Shown in pieces: positions 44,895 through 51,652 of a DNA stretch of 51,652 bases (its first letter is position 1; each line of letters opens with the position of its first letter). Source of the stretch: a bacterium (GTDB taxonomy: Bacteria; Moduliflexota; Moduliflexia; Moduliflexales; JAUQPW01); assembly GCA_030550175.1 (NCBI GenBank), contig JAUQPW010000030.1:1-51652 (forward strand), in the 5' to 3' direction. A program made the translations under genes and the position numbers. The notes beneath the pieces are model-generated. The model was not told the origin of the DNA, did no database searches, and saw only the letters and a program-made list of their open reading frames with translations.

Positions 44895-45844
44895 TCAGGG
44901 TATAAATCCGTACTTAAATACTTTAATCCGGTATCACATAAAATTGTTACAATGGTAGTTCCTTTTTCAACTTCCCTGGCCAATTTAAGGGCACAGGCTA
45001 CGTTGGCTCCGGAAGAAAATCCTGCACAGATTCCTTCTCGAGTACCCAGCAATCTGGCAGTTGTAATAGCTTCTTCATCGGTTGCTGTAAGGAATCCATC
45101 GCAAAGCTCGGGTTGCCATAGGGGGGGAATCAAGGCATAGCCGGCACCTTGAAGTTTATGTTTGGTAGTTTTGATTTCCTTTCCAGCTATGAAAGGAGCA
45201 TTGGCCGGTTCTACGGCATAGGCTTTAATCTTTGGATTATGTTTCTTTAAAGCGCGAGAGACTCCTACAAAGGTCCCGCCTGTCCCTACAATGGCTACGA
45301 AGATATCTACCTTTCCTTCCGTTTGTTCCCAAATTTCTTCCCCGGTGGTAAACTCGTGGGCTTCTACATTGCTCGGATTGTTAAATTGATCGGGACGAAA
45401 GGCATTAAGTTCTTTAACCAACTCGGCTGTTTTCCTATCTACGGCTTCCAGGTCTTCTTTAGAAACCTGACCGGGTCGATGGCCCCCGACCTGGGGAACC
45501 AAAACCACTTCCGCTCCAAAGGCTTCCAACATGCGTCGACGTTCAATACTGTTCCCCTCGGACATAACTGCGATCATCCGGTACCCTTTTACGGCACAAA
45601 CGATGGCCAGACCGATTCCGGTATTTCCACTGGTCAATTCCACTACTGTACCCCCCTTCTTTAATAATCCTTTCTTTTCGGCATCTTCAATCATCCGAAG
45701 GGCAATCCGATCTTTTATACTTCCTCCGGGATTATAATACTCGACCTTGGCTAACACGCGCCCATTCAAGCCTTGCGTAAGTCTATCTAAAGCCACAAGA
45801 GGAGTACGGCCGATAAGATCTAGTGCACTTAAAGCCACCTTCAT
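44891..45844 (-). CDS. cysK: Cysteine synthase (O-acetylserine sulfhydrylase type)
   Basis: The 317-residue PLP enzyme makes cysteine from O-acetylserine and sulfide. The PLP lysine lies in YNPGGSIKDRIALRM near 37-51, the substrate loop is VVELTSGNTGIGLA near 67-80, and the phosphate loop is VGTGGTFVGVSRAL near 183-196. Normal length. AAAGGGAGG precedes the ATG. It heads a coupled unit with a small secreted protein and a nuclease, both by four-base overlaps, an unusual combination. Confidence 0.93.
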   Translation of the reverse strand: MKVALSALDLIGRTPLVALDRLTQGLNGRVLAKVEYYNPGGSIKDRIALRMIEDAEKKGLLKKGGTVVELTSGNTGIGLAIVCAVKGYRMIAVMSEGNSIERRRMLEAFGAEVVLVPQVGGHRPGQVSKEDLEAVDRKTAELVKELNAFRPDQFNNPSNVEAHEFTTGEEIWEQTEGKVDIFVAIVGTGGTFVGVSRALKKHNPKIKAYAVEPANAPFIAGKEIKTTKHKLQGAGYALIPPLWQPELCDGFLTATDEEAITTARLLGTREGICAGFSSGANVACALKLAREVEKGTTIVTILCDTGLKYLSTDLYPE

Positions 45845-45935
45845 GATAATTCCTCCCTTTAACGAAGTTATAAAGGAATTTAAGCCAGAAAATCTGATTA
45901 GAGGTCAATCTATCATCATAAAAAGGGATTTTCTA

Positions 45936-45965
45936 TTGACGCCTTGCTTTTTAAATTTGTACTAT
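45936..45965 (+). promoter_or_regulatory. Promoter-like sequence for the DHS-like gene
   Basis: TTGACG (45936-45941), an 18-base spacer and TACTAT (45960-45965) match sigma-70 consensus at five of six bases each. Transcription would start near 45973, just upstream of the inverted repeat, placing that hairpin in the 5' leader. Confidence 0.6.
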
Positions 45966-45988
45966 GTTACATAACGTAAAACCTAAAT

Positions 45989-46045
45989 CATAAAATGTAA
46001 AAGATAAATTATGGTTTCGGCCATGTTCTATCTTTTATATTTTAT
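45989..46045. repeat. AT-rich inverted repeat immediately before the DHS-like gene
   Basis: ATAAAATGTAAAAGATA (ending 46006) and TATCTTTTATATTTTAT (46029-46045) are complementary at 16 of 17 bases. A second taaaacctaaatcat word precedes the left arm. The right arm ends five bases before the ATG at 46051, leaving no Shine-Dalgarno. Confidence 0.92.
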
Positions 46046-46050
46046 TTTTG

Positions 46051-47139
46051 ATGAAATCGAAAAGCAAATTTCTACGAGGAAATAAAATCGATCCGCAATC
46101 CATTCATCCATCCATATCCATTGTTGATCTCGTGGATAGGACCTTTATGGCCTATAACGCGGCCCGGCTGCGTGAGATCTGTCAACTGTTTACCAGGAAA
46201 ATATTAGAAGACGATGTCACGGTAGGGATGAGTTTGACAGGTGCTTTAACGCCGGCCGGTTTGGGTATTTCATCGCTTATCCCCCTCATAGCCTATGGGT
46301 TCATCGACTGGATTGTGAGTACTGGAGCCAATCTTTATCACGATATACACTTTGGAATCGGTCTGGATTTGTATCAAGGGACCCACCAGGTTAACGACAT
46401 AGTCCTTCGTCAGGAAGGGATTATCCGCATTTATGATATTTTTTTTGATTACGAGGTGCTGCTTTCAACCGATGCATTCTTCCAACAGATAATAACAGCT
46501 CCGGAATTTCAACGCGAGATGAGTACAGCAGAGTTCCACTATCTGGCCGGTCGATATGTTTATGAGCGGGAGAAGGCTTTAGGTCTTGGGACCAGATCCC
46601 TTCTTTCGGCAGCTTATCAATACGGAGTTCCCATTTACACCCCTTCACCTGGGGATAGTTCCATTGGGATGAACATTGCGGCCAAAGCTCTGGAAGGAAA
46701 TAGCCTAAAAATAGATGTTTCCAGAGATGTGAACGAAACGGCTGCCATCGTCTTAGGCGCTAAGCGCTCAGGGGGTAAAAGTGCTGTGTTTATTCTAGGG
46801 GGAGGATCACCTAAAAACTTTCTGCTTCAAACCGAGCCTCAACTCCAGGAAGTTTTAGGTATCCAGGAAAAAGGACACGATTACTTTATTCAGATTACCG
46901 ATGCCCGACCGGATACCGGCGGACTTTCCGGCGCAACTCCATCCGAAGCCGTGAGCTGGGGGAAGGTGAACCCGGATCAACTACCCGATGCGGTGGTCTG
47001 CTATCTGGATTCCACGGTGGCCCTTCCCATTATCACAGCCTATGCGTTGGCGAAACATCCTCCTCGTAAATTAAAACGACTCTATGACCAACGGGAACAA
47101 TTACTGAACGAGTTAAAAAAGGGGTATCTTTCTAAGTAA
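46051..47139 (+). CDS. Deoxyhypusine synthase-like protein
   Basis: 362 residues of the DHS family, NAD-dependent enzymes that move the aminobutyl group of spermidine. Archaeal and eukaryotic DHS modify eIF5A; bacterial members include homospermidine synthases and uncharacterised DHS-like proteins. Family blocks are [20 protein letters not shown] near 59-78, [18 protein letters not shown] near 86-103, SIGMNIA and [12 protein letters not shown] near 248-259. Bacteria lack eIF5A, so the target here is unknown. A TTG one codon earlier is possible. It is followed by an unusual kinase-like fusion gene. Confidence 0.9.
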   Translation: MKSKSKFLRGNKIDPQSIHPSISIVDLVDRTFMAYNAARLREICQLFTRKILEDDVTVGMSLTGALTPAGLGISSLIPLIAYGFIDWIVSTGANLYHDIHFGIGLDLYQGTHQVNDIVLRQEGIIRIYDIFFDYEVLLSTDAFFQQIITAPEFQREMSTAEFHYLAGRYVYEREKALGLGTRSLLSAAYQYGVPIYTPSPGDSSIGMNIAAKALEGNSLKIDVSRDVNETAAIVLGAKRSGGKSAVFILGGGSPKNFLLQTEPQLQEVLGIQEKGHDYFIQITDARPDTGGLSGATPSEAVSWGKVNPDQLPDAVVCYLDSTVALPIITAYALAKHPPRKLKRLYDQREQLLNELKKGYLSK

Positions 47140-47146
47140 AGGCCAA

Positions 47147-47235
47147 AGGCTAAAGGTAAAAATGAAGCGGACTAAAGAGGAAGAGTCCGAGAGAAAATCG
47201 GCCTGATTTTCTTCGTTTGCTTTTTACTTTTGCCT
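47147..47235. repeat. Branched inverted repeat between DHS-like gene and P-loop fusion gene
   Basis: AGGCTAAAGGTAAAAATGAAGCG (from 47149) pairs with CGTTTGCTTTTTACTTTTGCCT (47214-47235). Within it are two further stems, GGACT/AGTCC and GAAAATC-ggcct-GATTTTC, so the block could fold as a three-way structure. It begins about ten bases after the DHS-like stop and ends 19 bases before the next GTG. Confidence 0.85.
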
Positions 47236-47254
47236 GTGGCTCCAGGGTTTTAAT

Positions 47255-48310
47255 GTGAAAGTTCTCTGTACCGGAATAAGTTGTAGTGAAAAAGGCATTT
47301 TTATGCGTGAATTTCAAGAGTACTGCACCCGGCGAGGACAGCCTATCAACTTCTTCGATATGGGAAGCCACATCCTGAATATTGCCAAAGAGCAAGGGCT
47401 TCCCTTGACTACAGAAAAGATTCTGGATGTCGATGAGAAAGTCTTAAAACTCATGCGCGCTCTGGCCCTCGAACGAATTACCCGAGAACTGGAAAAAAGC
47501 CCAGGACCTTCTTTTATCACCATCCATGCCTGTTTTCGATGGCGGGGGTTGCTTCTTCCGGGATTTGACTTTAATAATCTGGATCGGCTCAGACCGGATA
47601 TCTATATCAATATCGTAGATAATCTGGACGATATTAAGCGCCGGATGCAAGAAAATCCCCAGTGGAGGGATAAACTTAATCTCAACGAGATTAATGTCTG
47701 GCTGGACGAGGAAAAATTCATTACCCAGATCTTAGCGGAGCGGTATAATAAACCGTACTATTTAGTATCCCGACAGCATCCTCTGGATAATTTCTATGAC
47801 CTGATTTTTTCAAATAAAAAGAAAGTTTATTTAAGCTATCCCATTACGCATATTGAACGGGAGTTCCCGGAGAAGATTGACAAAATTCGGGAATTTGGTA
47901 ACTATCTCCGCAAATATCTGGTTCTTTTTGATCCTTTGGATATTAAAGATACCGATCTTCTTTTGAAGCAAAGTGATGAAGAAGGACAGAAAATCGAGTA
48001 TATCGACAAAACCGAGGCAGAAAAAATTGAAACTCGAACCATCGATCGAGATTATCAGTTTATTTATCAAAGTGATATGATTATTGTTCTTTATCCCACC
48101 GAATATTTATCCCCGGGAGTATTGAGCGAAATGAATTTTGCCCATCGCTACAACAAAGACGTCTACGCCGTATTTCCCTATAATCCCTCCCCTTTTTTCT
48201 CTCGTCTGTGTACTCAGATCTTCAAGAATACAGGAGAACTGGTTGAAAATTTTAAAAAACTTGGAATCATTCCAGAAGGAGAAGTGGCCGTTCCGACCCT
48301 GGGATTCTAA
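47255..48310 (+). CDS. P-loop kinase-like domain fused to a nucleoside 2-deoxyribosyltransferase-like domain
   Basis: 351 residues. Residues 1-185 resemble an adenylate-kinase-like P-loop domain: VLCTGISCSEKGIFMREF replaces the usual GxxGxGK(S/T), keeping the Lys but not the following Ser/Thr. Then comes SFITIHACFRWRG and an IVDNLDDIKRRM helix. Residues 190-345 resemble nucleoside 2-deoxyribosyltransferases: KVYLSYPIT, then DRDYQFIYQSDMIIV and SPGVLSEMNFAHR with the nucleophile-position Glu. The start is GTG. Its pairing with the DHS-like gene suggests a joint function. Domain calls are by eye. Confidence 0.7.
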   Translation: MKVLCTGISCSEKGIFMREFQEYCTRRGQPINFFDMGSHILNIAKEQGLPLTTEKILDVDEKVLKLMRALALERITRELEKSPGPSFITIHACFRWRGLLLPGFDFNNLDRLRPDIYINIVDNLDDIKRRMQENPQWRDKLNLNEINVWLDEEKFITQILAERYNKPYYLVSRQHPLDNFYDLIFSNKKKVYLSYPITHIEREFPEKIDKIREFGNYLRKYLVLFDPLDIKDTDLLLKQSDEEGQKIEYIDKTEAEKIETRTIDRDYQFIYQSDMIIVLYPTEYLSPGVLSEMNFAHRYNKDVYAVFPYNPSPFFSRLCTQIFKNTGELVENFKKLGIIPEGEVAVPTLGF

Positions 48311-48329
48311 AAATTTAATTACAAGCCGT

Positions 48330-48794
48330 TTAGCCGTAATTCTCTGCCAGGAATCGGAAAATCGCTCTCAGATCTTTTTCTTCGATCTCGGTAAATTCCA
48401 CACTGACCAGCCAGGTATCTTCTTTAAAATCTCTCACCCGTACCACCCGTCCTTTGATTTGAATGGGATTTCCATTATTCCGAAGGAGGTTAAGGATGAG
48501 GGGAGTTTCTGGAGATGGCTTTTCTTTCATTTCAATACTTGCGCCTCCCAGGCTGATATCCCGAATAACTCCCAGTTGTTCGGCCCGGGTTTCATTTTCC
48601 CCGTAAAAGGAGTATTTTACCGATAAAATTAAATCCAATCGGGCATATTGACGCTTTTCAGTCTGAAGATGCTTATCAATTTCTGCCATAAGCTGTGCAC
48701 ACAAATCCCGAATTTGAGCCAGTTGTTCTGGCTGGGTATCAAGCATACGCTTGAGGGCGTTTATTTTATCTTGAATAGGGGTTGGGTTAGGCAT
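48330..48794 (-). CDS. PilZ domain protein (c-di-GMP receptor)
   Basis: 154 residues. An N-terminal helical segment (about 5-45) leads to a PilZ domain with the c-di-GMP-binding pair RQYAR (RxxxR, near 49-53) and DISLGGA (D/NxSxxG, near 80-86). It should sense cyclic di-GMP; the output is unknown. It follows cinA after 9 bases on the same strand and is the end of a tatD-cinA-PilZ unit. Confidence 0.88.
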   Translation of the reverse strand: MPNPTPIQDKINALKRMLDTQPEQLAQIRDLCAQLMAEIDKHLQTEKRQYARLDLILSVKYSFYGENETRAEQLGVIRDISLGGASIEMKEKPSPETPLILNLLRNNGNPIQIKGRVVRVRDFKEDTWLVSVEFTEIEEKDLRAIFRFLAENYG

Positions 48795-48803
48795 ATTTCA
48801 GAA

Positions 48804-49550
48804 TCAGGGAAATCCTTCAACTCGCACAATAGTATCTGCCGGTAGAAGTGTGACGAGCTGATGAAAGGCCTGTTCTAAATAATTCTTATCTTTAGATTCT
48901 AAAGTTAACTTGACCTTATATTCCGCATTGTTTAACTCAGGATAAGAACCCAATAAGAGGTGTGGAAAAGCTTCCAGTAAACGATTCAGATGGTGGGCGA
49001 TATCGACTTCCCATTGATTCACAAAAACCTGTTTCATGAAAAAAGGTTCATCCAGAAACTGCTTCTTAATGGCTTCAAACTTTTTTCTAAGAATTTCCGG
49101 GATTCCCGGGAAAATATAAATATTCTCTACGGTTACAACCGGAAAAATGAGCCCTTCATCTTTAATAAGTTGGGTACCTTCGGGTACCTCTGCCATCCTC
49201 AGTTTAGCCGGGTTCATGTCGGTCCCATAGAAGTCTTTCACCAGCTTTTCCAATTCTGGATGCAATATCACTTTTCTTCCTAACCCTCGAGCAATTCCTT
49301 GCATGGTGACATCATCGTGGGTCGGACCTACCCCTCCAGACGTAAAAACCAGGTCGTAAGATTGAGAGAAAATGGAAACCTCTTTAGCGATAGCCTCCAG
49401 ATCATCGGGAATAACCGAAATCTTTTTTACTTCGACTCCCAGCTTCCGAAGTTCACGACACAGATAAGGAGAATTGGAATCTACCGTTTTACCTGAGAGG
49501 ATTTCATTTCCTATGATAAGGATACCGGCACTTTTTCCCGTTTTTTTCAT
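48804..49550 (-). CDS. cinA: CinA-type molybdopterin-binding-fold protein
   Basis: 248 residues of the MoCF (MoaB/MogA-like) domain of CinA: GILIIGNEILSGKTVDSNS at the start, VIPDDLEAI and FTSGGVGPTHDDVTM near 69-83. Full CinA proteins carry an additional C-terminal NMN deamidase domain, which is absent here. Such short forms may act as pyrophosphatases on ADP-ribose or related nucleotides. ATG overlaps the tatD stop (ATGA). Confidence 0.9.
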   Translation of the reverse strand: MKKTGKSAGILIIGNEILSGKTVDSNSPYLCRELRKLGVEVKKISVIPDDLEAIAKEVSIFSQSYDLVFTSGGVGPTHDDVTMQGIARGLGRKVILHPELEKLVKDFYGTDMNPAKLRMAEVPEGTQLIKDEGLIFPVVTVENIYIFPGIPEILRKKFEAIKKQFLDEPFFMKQVFVNQWEVDIAHHLNRLLEAFPHLLLGSYPELNNAEYKVKLTLESKDKNYLEQAFHQLVTLLPADTIVRVEGFP

Positions 49551-50317
49551 ATTTTCAGGTTAAAGAATTTTAAAAAATTTTCAGATGTGGCCTCTTCGAC
49601 CTTTTCGACCTCGATATTCTTGATTTCTGCTATTTTAGCCGCCGTATAGGTAACGTAGGCGGGTTCATTTCGTTTTCCCCGCTTAGGAACAGGTGCCAAA
49701 TAGGGACAATCCGTCTCAACCAGGAGGTTATCCAGAGGAATTTCCTTAACAACATCTCGTAACCAGGTTGCATTCTGAAAGGTCACGATACCCGAAATGG
49801 AGATATAAAATCCCATATCCATGGCCTCTCTGGCCAGTTGATAATCTCCAGAAAAGCAGTGAAAGATTCCTCGCACCTCTGAAGCTTTTTCAGATCGAAG
49901 TATATCGATGGTTTCTCCATGAGCTTCTCGATCATGAACGATTATCGGTAGATGAAGTTCCCGGGCCAGTTGAATTTGTCGGCGAAACACCTCCCTTTGA
50001 ATTTCCGGGGGGGATAGCTGCCGATAAAAATCTAATCCGATTTCACCGATGGCGACAACTTTCCTGGATTGGGAAAGGTTTTTTAAATCGGTATAGACCT
50101 CTTCCGTTACCTCTTTAGCCTCATGGGGATGGACCCCTACGGCTGCTAAAATCTGCGGATATTGGAGGGCAATCTCAACAGCCCTCCGACTTTCAACCAG
50201 ATTGGCCCCAACGGTGAGAATCCACTCAACTCGAGCCTGCCCGGCTCGTTGGATAACCTCATCTCGATCTTCATCGAATTGAGGGGCATCTAAATGTGCA
50301 TGGGAATCAACAAGCAA
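49547..50317 (-). CDS. tatD: TatD family metal-dependent hydrolase
   Basis: The 256-residue TIM-barrel DNase/exonuclease has metal ligands in LVDSHAHLDAPQFD, AIGEIGLDFYR near 90-100, PIIVHDREA near 127-135 and LLVETDCPYLAPVP near 203-216. Normal length for the family. It starts a unit with cinA and the PilZ gene. No good ribosome-binding site is seen. Bases 50318-50445 upstream contain nothing recognisable. Confidence 0.95.
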   Translation of the reverse strand: MLVDSHAHLDAPQFDEDRDEVIQRAGQARVEWILTVGANLVESRRAVEIALQYPQILAAVGVHPHEAKEVTEEVYTDLKNLSQSRKVVAIGEIGLDFYRQLSPPEIQREVFRRQIQLARELHLPIIVHDREAHGETIDILRSEKASEVRGIFHCFSGDYQLAREAMDMGFYISISGIVTFQNATWLRDVVKEIPLDNLLVETDCPYLAPVPKRGKRNEPAYVTYTAAKIAEIKNIEVEKVEEATSENFLKFFNLKI

Positions 50318-50445
50318 GGTAAAAAACCTCCGTAAATAACGTAAAAAAGCTTAAAAAATTTTCCTTTAAAGGTCAAGGGATTTTTCTCTTTTGAGTTAAG
50401 AAAATTGCCCGAAACAGGCTTTTGACCTGGGATTTGCTTTTGGAT

Positions 50446-50613
50446 TTAGAAAATCGGTTCTCCAACCAGGGTTGGTACCATATCTACCTTATCACCCATA
50501 ACCAGGACACAAAGTGGACCGGGAGCAGTAATTTCATCCAGACCTTTAATTCCCGTGGGAGACTTTAAAAAGGGACGATTCTCAAGCCGGGTTTCGTTTT
50601 TTAGTTTTGTCAT
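50446..50613 (-). CDS. Short KaiC-like N-terminal stub
   Basis: A 55-residue frame begins MTKLKNETRLENRPFLKSP, followed by TGIKGLDEIT, which is the opening of KaiC/RadA-like ATPases. The expected GGGLPKGR and Walker A do not follow; the sequence continues APGPLCVLVMGDKVDMVP and stops. AGGAG lies at good spacing before the ATG (50613), so it may be expressed. It lies 16 bases after the pyrB stop. It may be a relic fused to foreign sequence or a real short protein. Resemblance is by eye. Confidence 0.5.
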   Translation of the reverse strand: MTKLKNETRLENRPFLKSPTGIKGLDEITAPGPLCVLVMGDKVDMVPTLVGEPIF

Positions 50614-50629
50614 AAATCTACTCCTACTG

Positions 50630-51610
50630 CTAATAACATTTAAGTAATACACTGGTCAACAAAGCCATTCGGATATACATTCCATTTTCAGCCTGTTCAA
50701 AATACACCGCATGGGGACTCTCATCGACCTCCTCCGTGATTTCACCAACTCGGGGAAGGGGATGCATAATAATGGCGTCTTCTTTTATTTTCTCCAAAAA
50801 GGTTGTATCTACCTTGTAAGAACCTTGTACCTGGTAGTACAGGTCTGGATCACTGAATCGTTCCTGTTGAACGCGCGTGATGTAAAAGACATCGGCTTCA
50901 AAGGCGACCTTTGAGAGCGAATCTACTTCAGAAACCGAAACACCCTTTTTTTGTAATTCCAGTAACAACTCTCTTGGCATGCGCAGGCTATCCGGAGAGA
51001 CGAAAATAAGACGGACATTCTTGAAAAGGGATAAAAGTTTTGCCAGGGAATGAACCGTGCGACCATGTTTCAGGTCACCAACCATAGCCACAGTGAGGCC
51101 TTCGAGAGTTCCAAACTTTTGCTCAATGGTATAGGCATCTAAAAACGCCTGGGTGGGATGCTCGCCAACCCCATCTCCCCCATTGATAAGGGGAACCGGG
51201 GGCTGACGGGTCCGGAGTTTTAACTTCCGAATATAAGTAGCTGCTTTGAGCGCAGAACCCATTTCGTGATGACGCAAGACGATCACATCGGCATAGGTTG
51301 CTAAAACCCGAACCGTATCCGCCAGGGTCTCGCCTTTGGATACCGAGGAGAACTGAACCCCAACGATATTATGAACTTCTCCTCCCAGTCGCTTCATGGC
51401 TATGCTGAAAGCCGCATCTGTTCGAGTACTTGCTTCATAAAAAAGGTTAACAAGGACTTTTCCATGTAAAAGATCGATAGACCCTTGCTGTTCTTTAAGC
51501 GCTCTCATTTCTTGCGCCCGGGCAAATAAAATTTCTAAATCGCTTCGGGAGAATTGTTCAACGGAAAGAATATCCTTTCCGTAAAAGTGTCCATTTATTT
51601 TTTCAGGCAA
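50630..51610 (-). CDS. pyrB: Aspartate carbamoyltransferase catalytic chain (start near window edge)
   Basis: At least 326 residues of the enzyme for the first committed pyrimidine step. The phosphate-binding motif is ASTRT near 59-63, followed by an unusual DAAF instead of R/S-x-SF. SKGETLADT supplies the inter-subunit Lys, GEHPTQAFLDAYTI is near 150, and MHPLPR is near 285. The TTG at 51610 is one possible start, but the frame stays open to the window edge, so the true start may lie outside. It is longer than E. coli PyrB, with an insertion around RKLKLRTRQPP. Confidence 0.9.
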   Translation of the reverse strand: MPEKINGHFYGKDILSVEQFSRSDLEILFARAQEMRALKEQQGSIDLLHGKVLVNLFYEASTRTDAAFSIAMKRLGGEVHNIVGVQFSSVSKGETLADTVRVLATYADVIVLRHHEMGSALKAATYIRKLKLRTRQPPVPLINGGDGVGEHPTQAFLDAYTIEQKFGTLEGLTVAMVGDLKHGRTVHSLAKLLSLFKNVRLIFVSPDSLRMPRELLLELQKKGVSVSEVDSLSKVAFEADVFYITRVQQERFSDPDLYYQVQGSYKVDTTFLEKIKEDAIIMHPLPRVGEITEEVDESPHAVYFEQAENGMYIRMALLTSVLLKCY

Positions 51611-51652
51611 TACCGGTATCTCTGTGGGAGATTTAATATCTTCCTGGGTAAG

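Overview
The window (51.65 kb, GC roughly mid-40s to 50% by eye) is a stretch of bacterial chromosome from a diderm-type, non-model lineage. Gene content suggests the Desulfobacterota / Methylomirabilota / Tectomicrobia neighbourhood: DUF4416, an F-ATPase operon with two b subunits but no a or c genes, AmiC-GerMN-RNase PH, a ThrC with a MoaD-NIL partner, and NMT1-like transporters. That placement is inference; no rRNA is present. There is no prophage, IS element or CRISPR array.

Layout. 0.2-7 kb, minus strand: DUF4416, ftsH, tilS and a CAU tRNA, the wreck of an amino-acid ABC transporter, and a SAM hydroxide adenosyltransferase. 7.2-13.4 kb, plus strand: atpF'-atpF-atpH-atpA-atpG-atpD-atpC. 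13.7-16.2 kb: an IlvD/Edd sugar-acid-type dehydratase and an HPF-cold-shock fusion. 16.6-17.9 kb: small stress-type genes (DUF5670, DUF2795, a PRC-barrel-like remnant, a lipoprotein). 17.9-21.1 kb: a sugar-type ABC importer. 21.4-23.3 kb: threonine-synthase-like enzyme plus MoaD-NIL fusion. 23.7-26.8 kb: a decapitated beta-barrel gene, a perfect 60-bp duplication, then biotin carboxylase and biotin carrier. 26.9-30.3 kb: rph, GerMN, amidase, smpB. 30.8-36.1 kb: small HTH-like protein, TPR protein, mutY, LDH2 dehydrogenase, cold-shock gene. 36.5-41.7 kb: nitrate/sulfonate/taurine-type ABC importer with two permeases and an exported cyclase. 41.8-45.8 kb: gpmI, small coiled-coil protein, nuclease, a frameshifted secreted protein, cysK. 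46-48.3 kb: deoxyhypusine-synthase-like protein and a P-loop/deoxyribosyltransferase-like fusion. 48.3-51.6 kb: PilZ, cinA, tatD, a KaiC-like stub, pyrB.

The most striking signal is not a gene. About 18 short intergenic gaps hold quasi-palindromes with a purine-rich first arm and a pyrimidine-rich second arm. They are built from quite different, internally repetitive 'words' (for example gtgtggga octamers, agtcagaag, cagaattcagga, ataaaatgtaaaag). They often fill the whole gap and end at, or a few bases before, the next start codon. Five sit inside the ATP synthase operon. Genes behind them usually lack a Shine-Dalgarno sequence, while many genes in the same window without an element have excellent ones. 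The architecture is conserved although the sequence is not. It resembles the intergenic tandem-word repeats of filamentous cyanobacteria and may be an undescribed repeat-generating process or translation-control element.

A second theme is quiet decay: a three-gene transporter with identifiable deletion joints, two genes that lost their 5' ends, and one probable single-base frameshift.
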